64,000 bases of DNA from assembly GCF_003634585.1 (NCBI RefSeq), contig NZ_RBLG01000003.1:345048-409047 (forward strand). The letters run 5' to 3'. Each line of letters starts with the position of its first letter. Within the stretch, counting starts at the first letter, position 1. Shown piece by piece: positions 34,525 through 45,676 of this stretch. Origin of the DNA: Gillisia mitskevichiae. GTDB taxonomy: Bacteria; Bacteroidota; Bacteroidia; Flavobacteriales; Flavobacteriaceae. The translations under genes were made by a program, and so were the position numbers. Under the pieces are notes generated by a model. That model was given only the letters and a program-made list of their open reading frames with translations, was not told where the DNA came from and searched no databases.

Positions 34525-35223
34525 TTAAGTGAAATTATCCAGCTTCAGACTTTTTTCCGAAGTAATAAAAAAGAGAACCAAAAACAAAGCGCTACTCATT
34601 CTAATAATACTTTCTGTAATTTCTACACTAATATCCTTGAAGTAAAAAACTCCCATATCTCGCAGCACATTTGCAAAAATGATGCTTATTGCTAAGGATA
34701 TAAAAAACATGGCTTTTTTAGAAAAAGAATTTAAATAATATACCATTGCAGTAACTCCCAATGCTCCAAGATTTAGATAATAAAAGGTATAAATGATGGT
34801 AGTAACATCCCCAGAGATGTAAGTTTTCATTTCATTTATATGAAGTAATAACAAATAAGCATTTAAGCCAATTATACTTATTAGGTATAATATCATAAAA
34901 TAACTCAAATTTTTTATTTTGAAATGTCTGGTAGCCTCCAAGCTTAATGGAAGATAACTTAATGCCTGAAGCAGTATGGCGATCTCACTAAATACCCAAA
35001 AAGTATTAAACAATTCTAGGGAATAGGAAATTACAGTTAAACTTAGAAATAAGTAGAAGTTAAAATTATATGCCTTAGACCTATGGAAGAATAACAAAAA
35101 TGCAAAAATAAAGTACCCGATATGGCTCACAATATTTAGCCAAAATATATTAGCTACAAAAGCATACGTATTAGCAACCAATAAGAAAAAGATGCCTGTT
35201 GCACAAATAAACCTTAATTGCAT
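34525..35223 (-). CDS. Polytopic membrane protein of unknown function
   Basis: Starting at the ATG at 35223 the 232-residue protein has about seven hydrophobic helices: LRFICATGIFFLLVANTYAF, SHIGYFIFAFLLFF, NFYLFLSLTVISYSL, and FMILYLISIIGLNAYLLLL, with three more toward the C-terminus. The frame is open 16 codons further to an ATG at 35271; that form would give an overlong first helix. The helix number and short loops resemble YhhN/lysoplasmalogenase-like proteins, but I see no diagnostic residue, so no function is assigned. Confidence 0.68.
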   Translation of the reverse strand: MQLRFICATGIFFLLVANTYAFVANIFWLNIVSHIGYFIFAFLLFFHRSKAYNFNFYLFLSLTVISYSLELFNTFWVFSEIAILLQALSYLPLSLEATRHFKIKNLSYFMILYLISIIGLNAYLLLLHINEMKTYISGDVTTIIYTFYYLNLGALGVTAMVYYLNSFSKKAMFFISLAISIIFANVLRDMGVFYFKDISVEITESIIRMSSALFLVLFFITSEKSLKLDNFT

Positions 35224-35394
35224 AGGGATAACTAAGACTTTAAAAGTAAGGATAACTACTCTATCAGACATCTATATATTAGCAATGTTTTATTAAATCT
35301 TCATCTATTTTCCTGAAATAGAGATTGACATCTATATTTAATTTCATTTAAAATAACTGTTTATATTTGTGTTTTTTTGAAAAAGCCCCAATTA

Positions 35395-36162
35395 ATGACA
35401 ATTAGATTTTACTCCTTCTTACTGCTGTTTTTATCTTTAGTTGCGTGTAAGAACAACTCCCACATCACTTCTTCTCCTTCAAGTATAAACGGAAAAAGAA
35501 TCCCAATTAATAATACGATCCCTTCCGATCCAGAAATTGAAGCCTTTATTAAGCCTTTTGCTATTCATTTAAACAACACTTTAGATAGCACATTAGCTTA
35601 CAGCCCTACTAATCTGAGTAAAAATGAAGGAAAGCTTAATTCTGCATTAGGGAATATGATGGCAGATTTGGTAATGGAACAGGCAGATCCAATTTTTGGA
35701 GCTAGAACTAATAGTAAGATTGATATGGTTCTTTTAAACCAAGGCGGAATTAGATCTGGAATTGGGAAAGGAGCTGTTACTACAAGAACAGCATATCAAT
35801 TAATGCCTTTTGAAAATGAGATCGTCGTTGTAGAGATCACAGGATCAAAAATTTTCGAAATGATAAGTTATCTAGAAAAAGCTCAAACCGCACATCCTAT
35901 TAGCGGACTCAAATTAAAAGTGGATAAAGATTTTAAAACTATAAGCGCTACTACTAGAGGAGAATCTATTAAAGCTGAGGAAACATATTTTGTAGCAACT
36001 TCAGATTACTTGCAACAGGGCGGAGATAATATGGTGTTTTTTAAAGATCCCGTTAATTTATATAAAATAGATTACAAGCTTAGAAATGCGATCATAGATC
36101 ATTTTAAAAAAGTAGATACTCTTAAAGCAAGTATAGATAATAGATTCATCCAAATCCTCTAA
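35395..36162 (+). CDS. 5'-nucleotidase C-terminal-domain lipoprotein
   Basis: The product (255 residues from the ATG at 35395; a TTG at 35377 is also possible) begins with a lipoprotein signal ending FLSLVAC. The rest is a 5'-nucleotidase C-terminal domain: LGNMMADLVMEQADPIFGAR, VLLNQGGIRSGIGKG (substrate-binding loop), FENEIVVVEITGSKI, and YLQQGGDNMVFF with stacking aromatics. This domain binds the nucleoside in UshA-type enzymes. The catalytic metallophosphatase domain is the next gene, 3 bases downstream, so the pair probably forms a split UshA-type enzyme in the periplasm. Confidence 0.92.
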   Translation: MTIRFYSFLLLFLSLVACKNNSHITSSPSSINGKRIPINNTIPSDPEIEAFIKPFAIHLNNTLDSTLAYSPTNLSKNEGKLNSALGNMMADLVMEQADPIFGARTNSKIDMVLLNQGGIRSGIGKGAVTTRTAYQLMPFENEIVVVEITGSKIFEMISYLEKAQTAHPISGLKLKVDKDFKTISATTRGESIKAEETYFVATSDYLQQGGDNMVFFKDPVNLYKIDYKLRNAIIDHFKKVDTLKASIDNRFIQIL

Positions 36163-36165
36163 GTA

Positions 36166-39065
<2,900 letters not shown>

Positions 39066-39074
39066 TTATAAATA

Positions 39075-39767
39075 TTATGCTGAATAATTACTAGGCATTG
39101 GATTTATCAACTTCAATTTTTCTCCTGTGTATTGAAGCAGATATTCCTTTTCCTTATGTTCTAATTGAATCTCAAATGCCGAATTATAGGCGGCATCTCC
39201 TGTTGGAAACCAAGTTTTAAGTGTGCTATTAATGCTTATTAATAATCCTTCATCATCTCCAATGGCACAAAATTTTTCGAAATCTCCATCAAATATCTCT
39301 AAACCAACATTCTTATTTAGAAACTTAAATTTTTCCTGAATATCATTAGTAGCTAAACCGATCTCACTTATTCCCAAAATACTTTTTTCTGAAAAGATCT
39401 TAGAGGATTCTCCATTAAATTTTCTTCGAGAAATAAATTCCAAAATATTTTTGTCTGCATCATAAAAATAAAGAGATTTTGCATTCCATCCCTTGAAATC
39501 TACGATTTCCAACCCATCATATTTTAAAACCTCCACTCTATTCTTCAACCATTCCAAAGCCCTTTCTTCCTCCTTATCTGGAATATGAAACGCAATATGA
39601 TAAGGTGTAAAATCTACTGCTTCCTGAAAACGTAAAGCAGAATATCCAACTTGTACCTCAAAAGAATTTGATGAAACATTATATATTTCAAGGCCAAGAA
39701 TTTCCTTGTAAAACTTCTGTTGCTTTACCAAATTCTTACAATTAATATATAGTCTTGAAATTTTCAT
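39075..39767 (-). CDS. VOC (glyoxalase/dioxygenase) family protein
   Basis: The 230-residue protein starts at the ATG at 39767 with ISRLYINCKNLVKQQKFYKE, a VOC beta-alpha-beta unit, and has a second VOC unit from about residue 120 (ISEIGLATNDIQEKFKFL). Metal-ligand candidates include His at AFHIP and Glu at NILEFISR. The frame stays open further upstream, but that extension reads into the hairpin repeat at 39789, so it is not coding. Substrate is unknown. It follows ligA's start on the same strand by 9 bases. Confidence 0.88.
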   Translation of the reverse strand: MKISRLYINCKNLVKQQKFYKEILGLEIYNVSSNSFEVQVGYSALRFQEAVDFTPYHIAFHIPDKEEERALEWLKNRVEVLKYDGLEIVDFKGWNAKSLYFYDADKNILEFISRRKFNGESSKIFSEKSILGISEIGLATNDIQEKFKFLNKNVGLEIFDGDFEKFCAIGDDEGLLISINSTLKTWFPTGDAAYNSAFEIQLEHKEKEYLLQYTGEKLKLINPMPSNYSA

Positions 39768-39788
39768 TAATTCTTTTATTGCTACACC

Positions 39789-39847
39789 GTCAGACTGAAA
39801 TTGTCGCATCCTTTATTTTATGAAACTTCGACAGGCTCAGTTTGACA
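39789..39847. repeat. Dispersed intergenic hairpin repeat, copy 3 (diverged)
   Basis: GTCAGACTGAAATTGTCG from 39789 pairs with CGACAGGCTCAGTTTGAC ending at 39846, with a few mismatches. The arms carry the same GTCA...CTGAG...TCGA theme as the copies at 9637 and 11581 but are rearranged and diverged. It lies between the VOC and LOG genes. Confidence 0.6.
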
Positions 39848-39868
39848 AAACACTTACAAAAGAGTTAT

Positions 39869-40480
39869 CTAAGTCTGATTTTTATTCATCCATTTAGGAA
39901 CTGGTATTGGTTCAAAATATCGCATTTTCTCTATTAGATCCTCTATATTATCTGCCACCAAAACCAGATCCATATTAGATCTTTTCAATAAACCTTTTGC
40001 AACCATCTTATCCATCATCGCTAAAAGATCGTCATAATAATGATTGCTATTTAAGATCCCGATCGGATGTTTATGTAAGCCCAATTGTCCCCAGGTTAGG
40101 ATCTCAAAAAGCTCTTCTAGAGTTCCAAATCCTCCAGGCAAGGCAATAAATCCTTCACTTAGATCGTGCATTTTCAGCTTTCGCTCATGCATATTCTCTG
40201 TTGTAATAAGCTCTGTTAATCCAGAATGCACCACTTCCTTGGTTTTCAAAAATTCTGGTATCACTCCAGTTGCTACTCCATTATTATCTAAGACTCCCTT
40301 AGCAACTTGCCCCATCAAGCCTAATTTGCTACCGCCATATACAAGTTTTATATTGCTCTTAGCTAAATATTCTCCAACCTGATAGGCTTCATTAAAGATC
40401 AAAGTATCTACACCATCACTACTAGCGCAAAACACTGCAAGACTTTTTAAAGCATTTTTATAGTTATTATGAGTTTTCAA
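39869..40480 (-). CDS. LOG family protein (cytokinin riboside 5'-monophosphate phosphoribohydrolase-like)
   Basis: The 203-residue protein carries the LOG family signature PGGFGTLEELFEILTWGQLG (about residues 115-134), with the preceding YGGSKLGLMGQVAKGVLD nucleotide-binding loop and ENMHERKLKMHDLSEGFIALP. LOG proteins hydrolyse nucleoside monophosphates to free base and ribose 5-phosphate; in bacteria the natural role is often purine salvage or unknown. It is upstream of the VOC gene on the same strand. Confidence 0.94.
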   Translation of the reverse strand: MKTHNNYKNALKSLAVFCASSDGVDTLIFNEAYQVGEYLAKSNIKLVYGGSKLGLMGQVAKGVLDNNGVATGVIPEFLKTKEVVHSGLTELITTENMHERKLKMHDLSEGFIALPGGFGTLEELFEILTWGQLGLHKHPIGILNSNHYYDDLLAMMDKMVAKGLLKRSNMDLVLVADNIEDLIEKMRYFEPIPVPKWMNKNQT

Positions 40481-40506
40481 ATGGGAATCGAATTTAATAT
40501 AATATG

Positions 40507-41358
40507 TTATTGTTTTATTCCTCTTATCATCCTGAAATTTCCAAAAATATCCTTTTTAAGATTTGTTTTAAATCCGGATTCTTGCATTAATTCTTCAGTC
40601 TCCTTAGCCAAATATTGATTGATCTCAAAGTACAAATATCCTCCTTTACTTAAGTTAAAATGAGCGAGTTTTGTGATTGCTTCATAAAAAACAAGGGGGT
40701 CATTATCGCGAACATAAAGCGCAGCTTCCGGCTCATTTTCAAGAACATTCCTATGCATTTCCTTTTTTTCCAGATCTCGCACATATGGCGGATTAGAAAC
40801 TATGATATCAAAAGAATCAAGGGGTTTATCTAAATTTAAAATATCTTTGTTCTCAAATACCACTTTCACTCCATTCAATTCGGCATTATTGGAAGCTATT
40901 TTTAAGGCTTCTTCAGATATATCTAAAGCTGTAAGTTTAGAATTAGGTAAATTCTTGGCGAGACTAATTGCAATACAACCGCTACCTGTACCAATATCCA
41001 AAATTTTTAATGCTGAAGTCTTATTTTCTGAAAGATCTGTAAGTATCCAAGAAACCAGCTCTTCTGTCTCGGGTCTTGGGATCAATACATTTTTATCTAC
41101 TTGAAATTTTAACCCGAAGAATTCAGTTTCTCCTATAATATACTGTATTGGCTCATGCTGTTGTAACTGTAGTAAGATCTTATCAAATATTATTAATTCT
41201 TCAGAAGATATCTCCTTTTTAGGATCTAAGGCTAAGTCTAAGCGGGTCACATTTAGATAATGAGCCGTTAGAATATTAAAAAAAGAACTGATCTCCTCTA
41301 CAGGATATTCCTTTTTCAGAGCAGTACTAAATTGTTTTTTATATTCTAAAAGTAACAA
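40507..41358 (-). CDS. prmC: Release factor glutamine methyltransferase
   Basis: PrmC methylates the GGQ glutamine of release factors. The 283-residue protein has an N-terminal helical domain, the substrate motif IPRPETEELVSWIL, the SAM motif ILDIGTGSGCIAISLA (about residues 120-135), and the catalytic NPPY in FDIIVSNPPYVRD. Length and motifs are typical. It is adjacent to the LOG gene with 26 bases between. Confidence 0.97.
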   Translation of the reverse strand: MLLLEYKKQFSTALKKEYPVEEISSFFNILTAHYLNVTRLDLALDPKKEISSEELIIFDKILLQLQQHEPIQYIIGETEFFGLKFQVDKNVLIPRPETEELVSWILTDLSENKTSALKILDIGTGSGCIAISLAKNLPNSKLTALDISEEALKIASNNAELNGVKVVFENKDILNLDKPLDSFDIIVSNPPYVRDLEKKEMHRNVLENEPEAALYVRDNDPLVFYEAITKLAHFNLSKGGYLYFEINQYLAKETEELMQESGFKTNLKKDIFGNFRMIRGIKQ

Positions 41359-41404
41359 TGCTTGAAATGGTTTATTTATTGAAGAAAAAGAGAATCTGGA
41401 AGAT

Positions 41405-41893
41405 CTAATCTAGATCTTTGATCATCCACACAGTACAGTTATAATGCCCGGTATCACCCATTGGTTTTTCAAGATTTCTAAATCCTGTACGATTATATAG
41501 GCTTCTAGCATTTTCCATATATGGCAATGTTTCTAAGTAACATTGTTTAAAACCTACAGATTTAGCATAATGCAAACAAGTATTCATCATAGCAGCACCA
41601 ATTCCTCTCCCTCTGGCTATTGGTAAAAAATACATTTTTTGAAGCTCACAAACTGTCTCTTCGCCATTTAATAAAGGGGCAATACCGGCTCCTCCAATAA
41701 TTTCACCTTTTTCTTCTACAACAAAATATTGCATTTTGTCATGATCGTAGGTAGCAAACATATCGTCCAGGGATTTGTCCTCATAGGCAGTGCCCACTTT
41801 AGGTACTCCCATTTCTACTAAAACTTTTCTCACCACCATTGCAACACTCTGGTTGTCTTTAGGTTGAATCTCACGTATCTTAAAACTGCACAT
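41405..41893 (-). CDS. GNAT family N-acetyltransferase
   Basis: The 162-residue protein has the GNAT pattern: FKIREIQPKDNQSVAMVV at the N-terminus, VVEEKGEIIGGAGIAPL, and the acetyl-CoA pyrophosphate loop LPIARGRGIGAAMMNTC near residue 95-111. The end CYLETLPYMENARSLYNRTG is typical of motif B. The substrate is unknown. It is divergent from ribD and separated from it by only 28 bases. Confidence 0.93.
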   Translation of the reverse strand: MCSFKIREIQPKDNQSVAMVVRKVLVEMGVPKVGTAYEDKSLDDMFATYDHDKMQYFVVEEKGEIIGGAGIAPLLNGEETVCELQKMYFLPIARGRGIGAAMMNTCLHYAKSVGFKQCYLETLPYMENARSLYNRTGFRNLEKPMGDTGHYNCTVWMIKDLD

Positions 41894-41909
41894 TCTTACT
41901 AATTAATCC

Positions 41910-41917
41910 TATTTTTG
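41910..41917 (+). promoter_or_regulatory. -7 box (TATTTTTG) directly ahead of ribD
   Basis: An exact TAnnTTTG match ends 4 bases before the ribD GTG at 41922. The expected transcription start would fall on or next to the start codon. A CTG at 41886-41888, 21 bases upstream, could be a weak -33 element. Confidence 0.5.
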
Positions 41918-41921
41918 TGAT

Positions 41922-42986
41922 GTGAAGATACACGAAAAATATATAAAAAGGTGCATACAATTAGCTGAAAATGGACTAGGAACTACCAATCCAAATCCGA
42001 TGGTTGGAAGTGTTATAGTTCACGACAATAAGATCATTGGTGAAGGCTGGCATCGCAAAGCTGGAGAGCCACATGCAGAGGTGAATGCCATAAATTCTGT
42101 TAAAGATAGATCCAAATTAAAAAAGGCGACTATTTACGTAAGTCTAGAACCTTGTTCACATTACGGGAAAACGCCACCTTGTAGCGATTTAATAATTGCC
42201 AGCGGTATTAAAAAGATCGTGATTGGAAGTATAGATCCTTTTCCAGCAGTTTCTGGAAAGGGCATTAAAAAACTGATGGATGCAGGTTGCCAAGTAACCT
42301 TAGGGATTCTAGATAAAGAATGCAATGCTCTTAATAAACGCTTTTTTACATTTCATAAGCACCAAAGGCCCTATATAATTTTAAAATGGGCACAAAGTGT
42401 AGATGGATTTCTAGCACCTATTTCTTCTGAAGAAAAAAACAAAAGGGAACCCATTTGGATCACTAATAAATATTCCCAACAATTAGTGCACAAATGGCGG
42501 AGCGAAGAGACTGCTATTTTAGTCGGCACCAATACCGCTGTCAAGGATAATCCTAAGCTAAACACAAGACTTTGGGAAGGCAAAAACCCCATAAGAGTAA
42601 TTATAGATCAACACTTAAGATTAACAGATGATTCTGCGTTGCTAGATAAAAGCATTAAAACTATTGTGATCTGCGGAGAAGTTGCGAAGAAAAATAATCT
42701 GAAATCTTCTTCGGAAAATTTGATCTTTGAAATCATCGACTTCACTAAGGAGATTACCGCAGAGATTTGCAAGATTCTATATAAACATGCAATCCAATCT
42801 ATAATTATTGAAGGTGGCGCTAAAACATTACAATCATTTATAGACTCCGAACTCTGGGATGAGGCTCGTATATTTACGGGAGAAGCACATTTCAACAATG
42901 GAATCAAAGCACCGATAGCACCGGGTACATTTATACAAAAGCATACTGAAACAGGCGATATTTTAAGAATTTATTCCAATGATTAA
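41922..42986 (+). CDS. ribD: Bifunctional diaminohydroxyphosphoribosylaminopyrimidine deaminase/reductase RibD
   Basis: RibD carries out two early steps of riboflavin synthesis. The 354-residue protein has a zinc-dependent deaminase domain (GEPHAEVNAINSV, SLEPCSHYGKTPPCSDLII; the His-Glu and Cys-Cys ligands) and a C-terminal reductase domain (YIILKWAQSVDGFLAP, AILVGTNTAVKDNPKLN, and IIEGGAKTLQSFID). It starts at GTG 41922. The HAD gene overlaps it by 8 bases; HAD phosphatases can supply the missing dephosphorylation step in this pathway, so the pairing may be functional. Confidence 0.97.
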   Translation: MKIHEKYIKRCIQLAENGLGTTNPNPMVGSVIVHDNKIIGEGWHRKAGEPHAEVNAINSVKDRSKLKKATIYVSLEPCSHYGKTPPCSDLIIASGIKKIVIGSIDPFPAVSGKGIKKLMDAGCQVTLGILDKECNALNKRFFTFHKHQRPYIILKWAQSVDGFLAPISSEEKNKREPIWITNKYSQQLVHKWRSEETAILVGTNTAVKDNPKLNTRLWEGKNPIRVIIDQHLRLTDDSALLDKSIKTIVICGEVAKKNNLKSSSENLIFEIIDFTKEITAEICKILYKHAIQSIIIEGGAKTLQSFIDSELWDEARIFTGEAHFNNGIKAPIAPGTFIQKHTETGDILRIYSND

Positions 42987-43587
42987 AACAATTATATTCG
43001 ATTTTGGCGATGTATTTATCAATTTAGATAAACCTGCAACACTTAGAGAGCTCAATAAATTGAATATAAAAGAGCTGCCGGAAAACCTCTTTCAAATAAA
43101 TAAAGAATATGAAATGGGCTTAATTTCTTCTGAAACTTTTATAAGTTCATATATAAATAACTTCTCCTCATTAACACATGAAGGCATAACCACTGCTTGG
43201 AATTCTATACTTATGGATTTTCCAAAATACAGATATCAGTTCATTAAGAAACTTTCGGAAGAGAAGAATTACCAATTAATTCTTCTAAGCAATACCAATG
43301 AAATCCATATTGATTGGATCAAGGATAAAGTTCCATTTTTTGAAGAATTTAAATCTTGTTTTGATGCGTTCTACCTATCTCATGAAATAAATTTAAGAAA
43401 GCCAAATTCAGATATTTTTGAATTTGTATTGAATAAACATCAGCTAAATGCTGAAGAGTGCTTATTTATTGATGATGTTTCAGAAAACACTAAAGCTGCC
43501 AAACAATTAGGAATTCATGTTTGGAATTTGGAACCAACCAGAGAGGACGTAATTGACCTATTTACCACCAATAAATCGCTATTTTGA
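42979..43587 (+). CDS. HAD family hydrolase
   Basis: The 202-residue protein has HAD motif I IIFDFGDVFINLD (the nucleophilic Asp), motif II LILLSNTNE, a Lys region (LRKPNSDIFEFVL), and motif III CLFIDDVSENTKAA. The cap is of the small helical type. It overlaps ribD by 8 bases, so it could be the phosphatase acting on 5-amino-6-ribitylaminouracil 5'-phosphate. That step is carried out by HAD proteins in E. coli and B. subtilis, but this is inference from context. Confidence 0.92.
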   Translation: MIKTIIFDFGDVFINLDKPATLRELNKLNIKELPENLFQINKEYEMGLISSETFISSYINNFSSLTHEGITTAWNSILMDFPKYRYQFIKKLSEEKNYQLILLSNTNEIHIDWIKDKVPFFEEFKSCFDAFYLSHEINLRKPNSDIFEFVLNKHQLNAEECLFIDDVSENTKAAKQLGIHVWNLEPTREDVIDLFTTNKSLF

Positions 43588-44456
43588 TATATCTTCTCTT
43601 AAGTATTCTTTCATCGAGTATCATTTTTGTGGTCTTTAAATTATTCAAAAGATTTGAGGTCAACACGCTTCAAGCGATTATTGTAAATTATTTTATAGCA
43701 TGTTCTGTTGGTTATTTTGGTTTTGTAGAAGAGGCCAATATTACTGAAATACCGTCTAAACCTTGGTTCTATGGCACCTTGATACTTGGCTTATTATTTA
43801 TAATAGTATTCAATCTTGCAGCCATAACCACACAACGTAGCGGACTCTCGGTAGTTTCTGTAGCAACAAAAATGTCTGTAGCTATTCCTGTACTATTTGG
43901 AATCTTATATTTTAATGAAAGTACAGGGATCTTAAAAATAATAGGGATCTTTCTAGCATTAATAGCTGTTTATTTAAGTTCTATTAAAGCTAGAACAGGG
44001 ATCGCGATAAAGAAAAAAAACCTGGTATATCCAATTTTAGTATTTATAGGAAGTGGCCTCATAGATACCCTTATTAAATTTATTGAGGCTGGATATGTAA
44101 ATAAGACAGATGTTGCTCTTTTCTCATCCACCATTTTTTCTGTAGCAGGAACCATTGGGATATTAGTATTGATCTTTCAAGGATTTACCGGTAACTTAAA
44201 GATCACAGGAAGAAATATTCTTGGTGGGATCGCACTTGGAATTCCCAATTTTTTTTCCATTTATTTCCTTGTCATGGCTCTTAGAAATAACGGATTTGAA
44301 AGTTCAACCATATTTACCATAAACAATGTCGCGATTGTCTTGGTTTCTACTTTACTTGGAATTATATTATTCAAAGAAAGATTAATAACCAAGAATTGGA
44401 TTGGTATTATCCTAGCAATTATTAGTATTCTCTTGGTTGCAAACAGCGGAATTTAA
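43584..44456 (+). CDS. EamA/DMT superfamily transporter
   Basis: The 290-residue protein is ten-helix hydrophobic and organised as two EamA repeats (about residues 1-135 and 145-290); the second has FFSIYFLVMALRNNGFESST and ends IGIILAIISILLVANSG. A TTG at 43584 overlapping the HAD stop by 4 bases is the start. DMT members export metabolites or amino acids; a riboflavin link is only positional. Substrate unknown. Confidence 0.9.
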   Translation: MIYLLLSILSSSIIFVVFKLFKRFEVNTLQAIIVNYFIACSVGYFGFVEEANITEIPSKPWFYGTLILGLLFIIVFNLAAITTQRSGLSVVSVATKMSVAIPVLFGILYFNESTGILKIIGIFLALIAVYLSSIKARTGIAIKKKNLVYPILVFIGSGLIDTLIKFIEAGYVNKTDVALFSSTIFSVAGTIGILVLIFQGFTGNLKITGRNILGGIALGIPNFFSIYFLVMALRNNGFESSTIFTINNVAIVLVSTLLGIILFKERLITKNWIGIILAIISILLVANSGI

Positions 44457-44461
44457 AAACT

Positions 44462-45076
44462 GTGAAAGACACTTATAAAAGCATAACCGAAGCTTCTGAA
44501 GAAGTTCTATTTAAAGACCGGAATTCTAAATTCTTTGGCTATGCCTTTCCAATTAAATCTGAAGATGAAGTAAAAGCAATTATTGAAGACCTGAAAAAGA
44601 AACATCACCAAGCAAGACATTGGTGTTATGCGTGGCAATTGGGTAAAGAAGAGCAAGACCATCAGTTTAGAGCTAATGACGACGGGGAGCCTTCAAATTC
44701 AGCTGGAATGCCCATCTATGGTCAAATTCAATCTTTTGAAGTTACCAATATTCTAATTGTCGTTGTACGCTACTTTGGCGGTGTGAAACTTGGCGTAGGC
44801 GGATTAATTAATGCTTACAGAACTGCAGCTCAATTAGCATTGGAAGAAAGCAATATTCTTAAACGCACTATAGACGATCTTTATATACTACAATTTGATT
44901 ATCCAGAAATGAATGTAGTAATGCGAATTATAAAAGAGCATAATCTTAATGTGATCGATCAGCAACTGGCATTAGATTGCAAAATATTTATTTCAGTAAG
45001 AAAAAAGGAGTCTGAAGCGATCTTTGAGAAATTTTCTAATGTTTATAAAGTAGAAATTAAGCAGCTTGAGCATTAA
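44462..45076 (+). CDS. YigZ/IMPACT family protein
   Basis: The 204-residue protein has the IMPACT motif RANDDGEPSNSAGMPIYGQI (about residues 75-94) with VVRYFGGVKLGVGGLINAYR and a C-terminal DUF1949-like half. The family's function in bacteria is not settled, although eukaryotic IMPACT regulates the Gcn2 kinase. GTG start at 44462, 5 bases after the EamA gene. Its stop overlaps the stop of the minus-strand thioesterase. Confidence 0.94.
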   Translation: MKDTYKSITEASEEVLFKDRNSKFFGYAFPIKSEDEVKAIIEDLKKKHHQARHWCYAWQLGKEEQDHQFRANDDGEPSNSAGMPIYGQIQSFEVTNILIVVVRYFGGVKLGVGGLINAYRTAAQLALEESNILKRTIDDLYILQFDYPEMNVVMRIIKEHNLNVIDQQLALDCKIFISVRKKESEAIFEKFSNVYKVEIKQLEH

Positions 45077-45471
45077 TTATTCAACTTATCTACAATAAAT
45101 TCTGGACATCTTATTGGTTTCCTTGTTTGAGAATCCATAAATACCAATACTGTATTTGCCGTTGTTAGTAACTCACCTTCCTGATTATAGATTTCGTAGT
45201 CGAATTCAATTTTAACACTTGGAGTTTTCACCAATTTTGTTACAATTTTAAGTTCATCATCAAATAATGCAGACTTAATAAATTTAAAATGCAATTCATA
45301 AACAGGAAGCATAATCCCTTCTTTCTCCATAGACTTATATGAAACCCCCAGCACGTCAAGCCAGTCTAGCCTTGCTATTTCCAGGTAATCTGCATAATTA
45401 CCGTGGTGTACCACTCCCATTTGATCTGTTTCTGCATATCTGACTTTAACATAGGTATTATGACTTTTCAT
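45073..45471 (-). CDS. Acyl-CoA thioesterase (4-hydroxybenzoyl-CoA thioesterase family, YbgC-like)
   Basis: The 132-residue hot-dog protein begins with NTYVKVRYAETDQMGVVHHG, followed by NYADYLEIARLDWLD. The Asp in TDQMG and the HH-G-NY motif are the catalytic region of the 4HBT family. The remaining strands (YELHFKFIKSALFDDEL, VKIEFDYEIYNQEGELLTTA) complete one hot-dog unit. It likely hydrolyses short-chain acyl-CoA. It is alone on its strand here, divergent from dnaA. Confidence 0.94.
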   Translation of the reverse strand: MKSHNTYVKVRYAETDQMGVVHHGNYADYLEIARLDWLDVLGVSYKSMEKEGIMLPVYELHFKFIKSALFDDELKIVTKLVKTPSVKIEFDYEIYNQEGELLTTANTVLVFMDSQTRKPIRCPEFIVDKLNN

Positions 45472-45592
45472 AGGATTTTATCGGGATAAGTTAGGTAGGT
45501 TTTGTACATTCATCAAACGAAGTAAGTATGCGTAAAATTTTCTTAAAATTCAAGGGTGAAAGCATTTTTTTATTAGATATTTTGTTCACATA

Positions 45593-45625
45593 TTTGTTCT
45601 CCGAGAAGTTAAAGCCTTATTTATG
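45593..45625 (+). promoter_or_regulatory. Possible dnaA promoter
   Basis: TTTG at 45593-45596, 21 bases, then TATTTATG at 45618-45625 (one mismatch to TAnnTTTG), 51 bases upstream of the dnaA ATG. It is the best candidate in the 205-base gap; no DnaA-box cluster was seen there. Confidence 0.3.
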
Positions 45626-45676
45626 CTTTACAGATTTTCAACGATCTACTAACCAATTTATAACCAAGTAATAAGC

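Noticed and set aside
39768..39809. N-terminal extension of the VOC gene
   Set aside because: The extra 14 codons read into the hairpin repeat and lack similarity to the VOC fold; the ATG at 39767 is a better start.
45472..45676. Replication origin beside dnaA
   Set aside because: No cluster of DnaA boxes (TTATCCACA-like) or AT-rich unwinding repeats with such boxes was found there; in Bacteroidetes the origin is often not next to dnaA.
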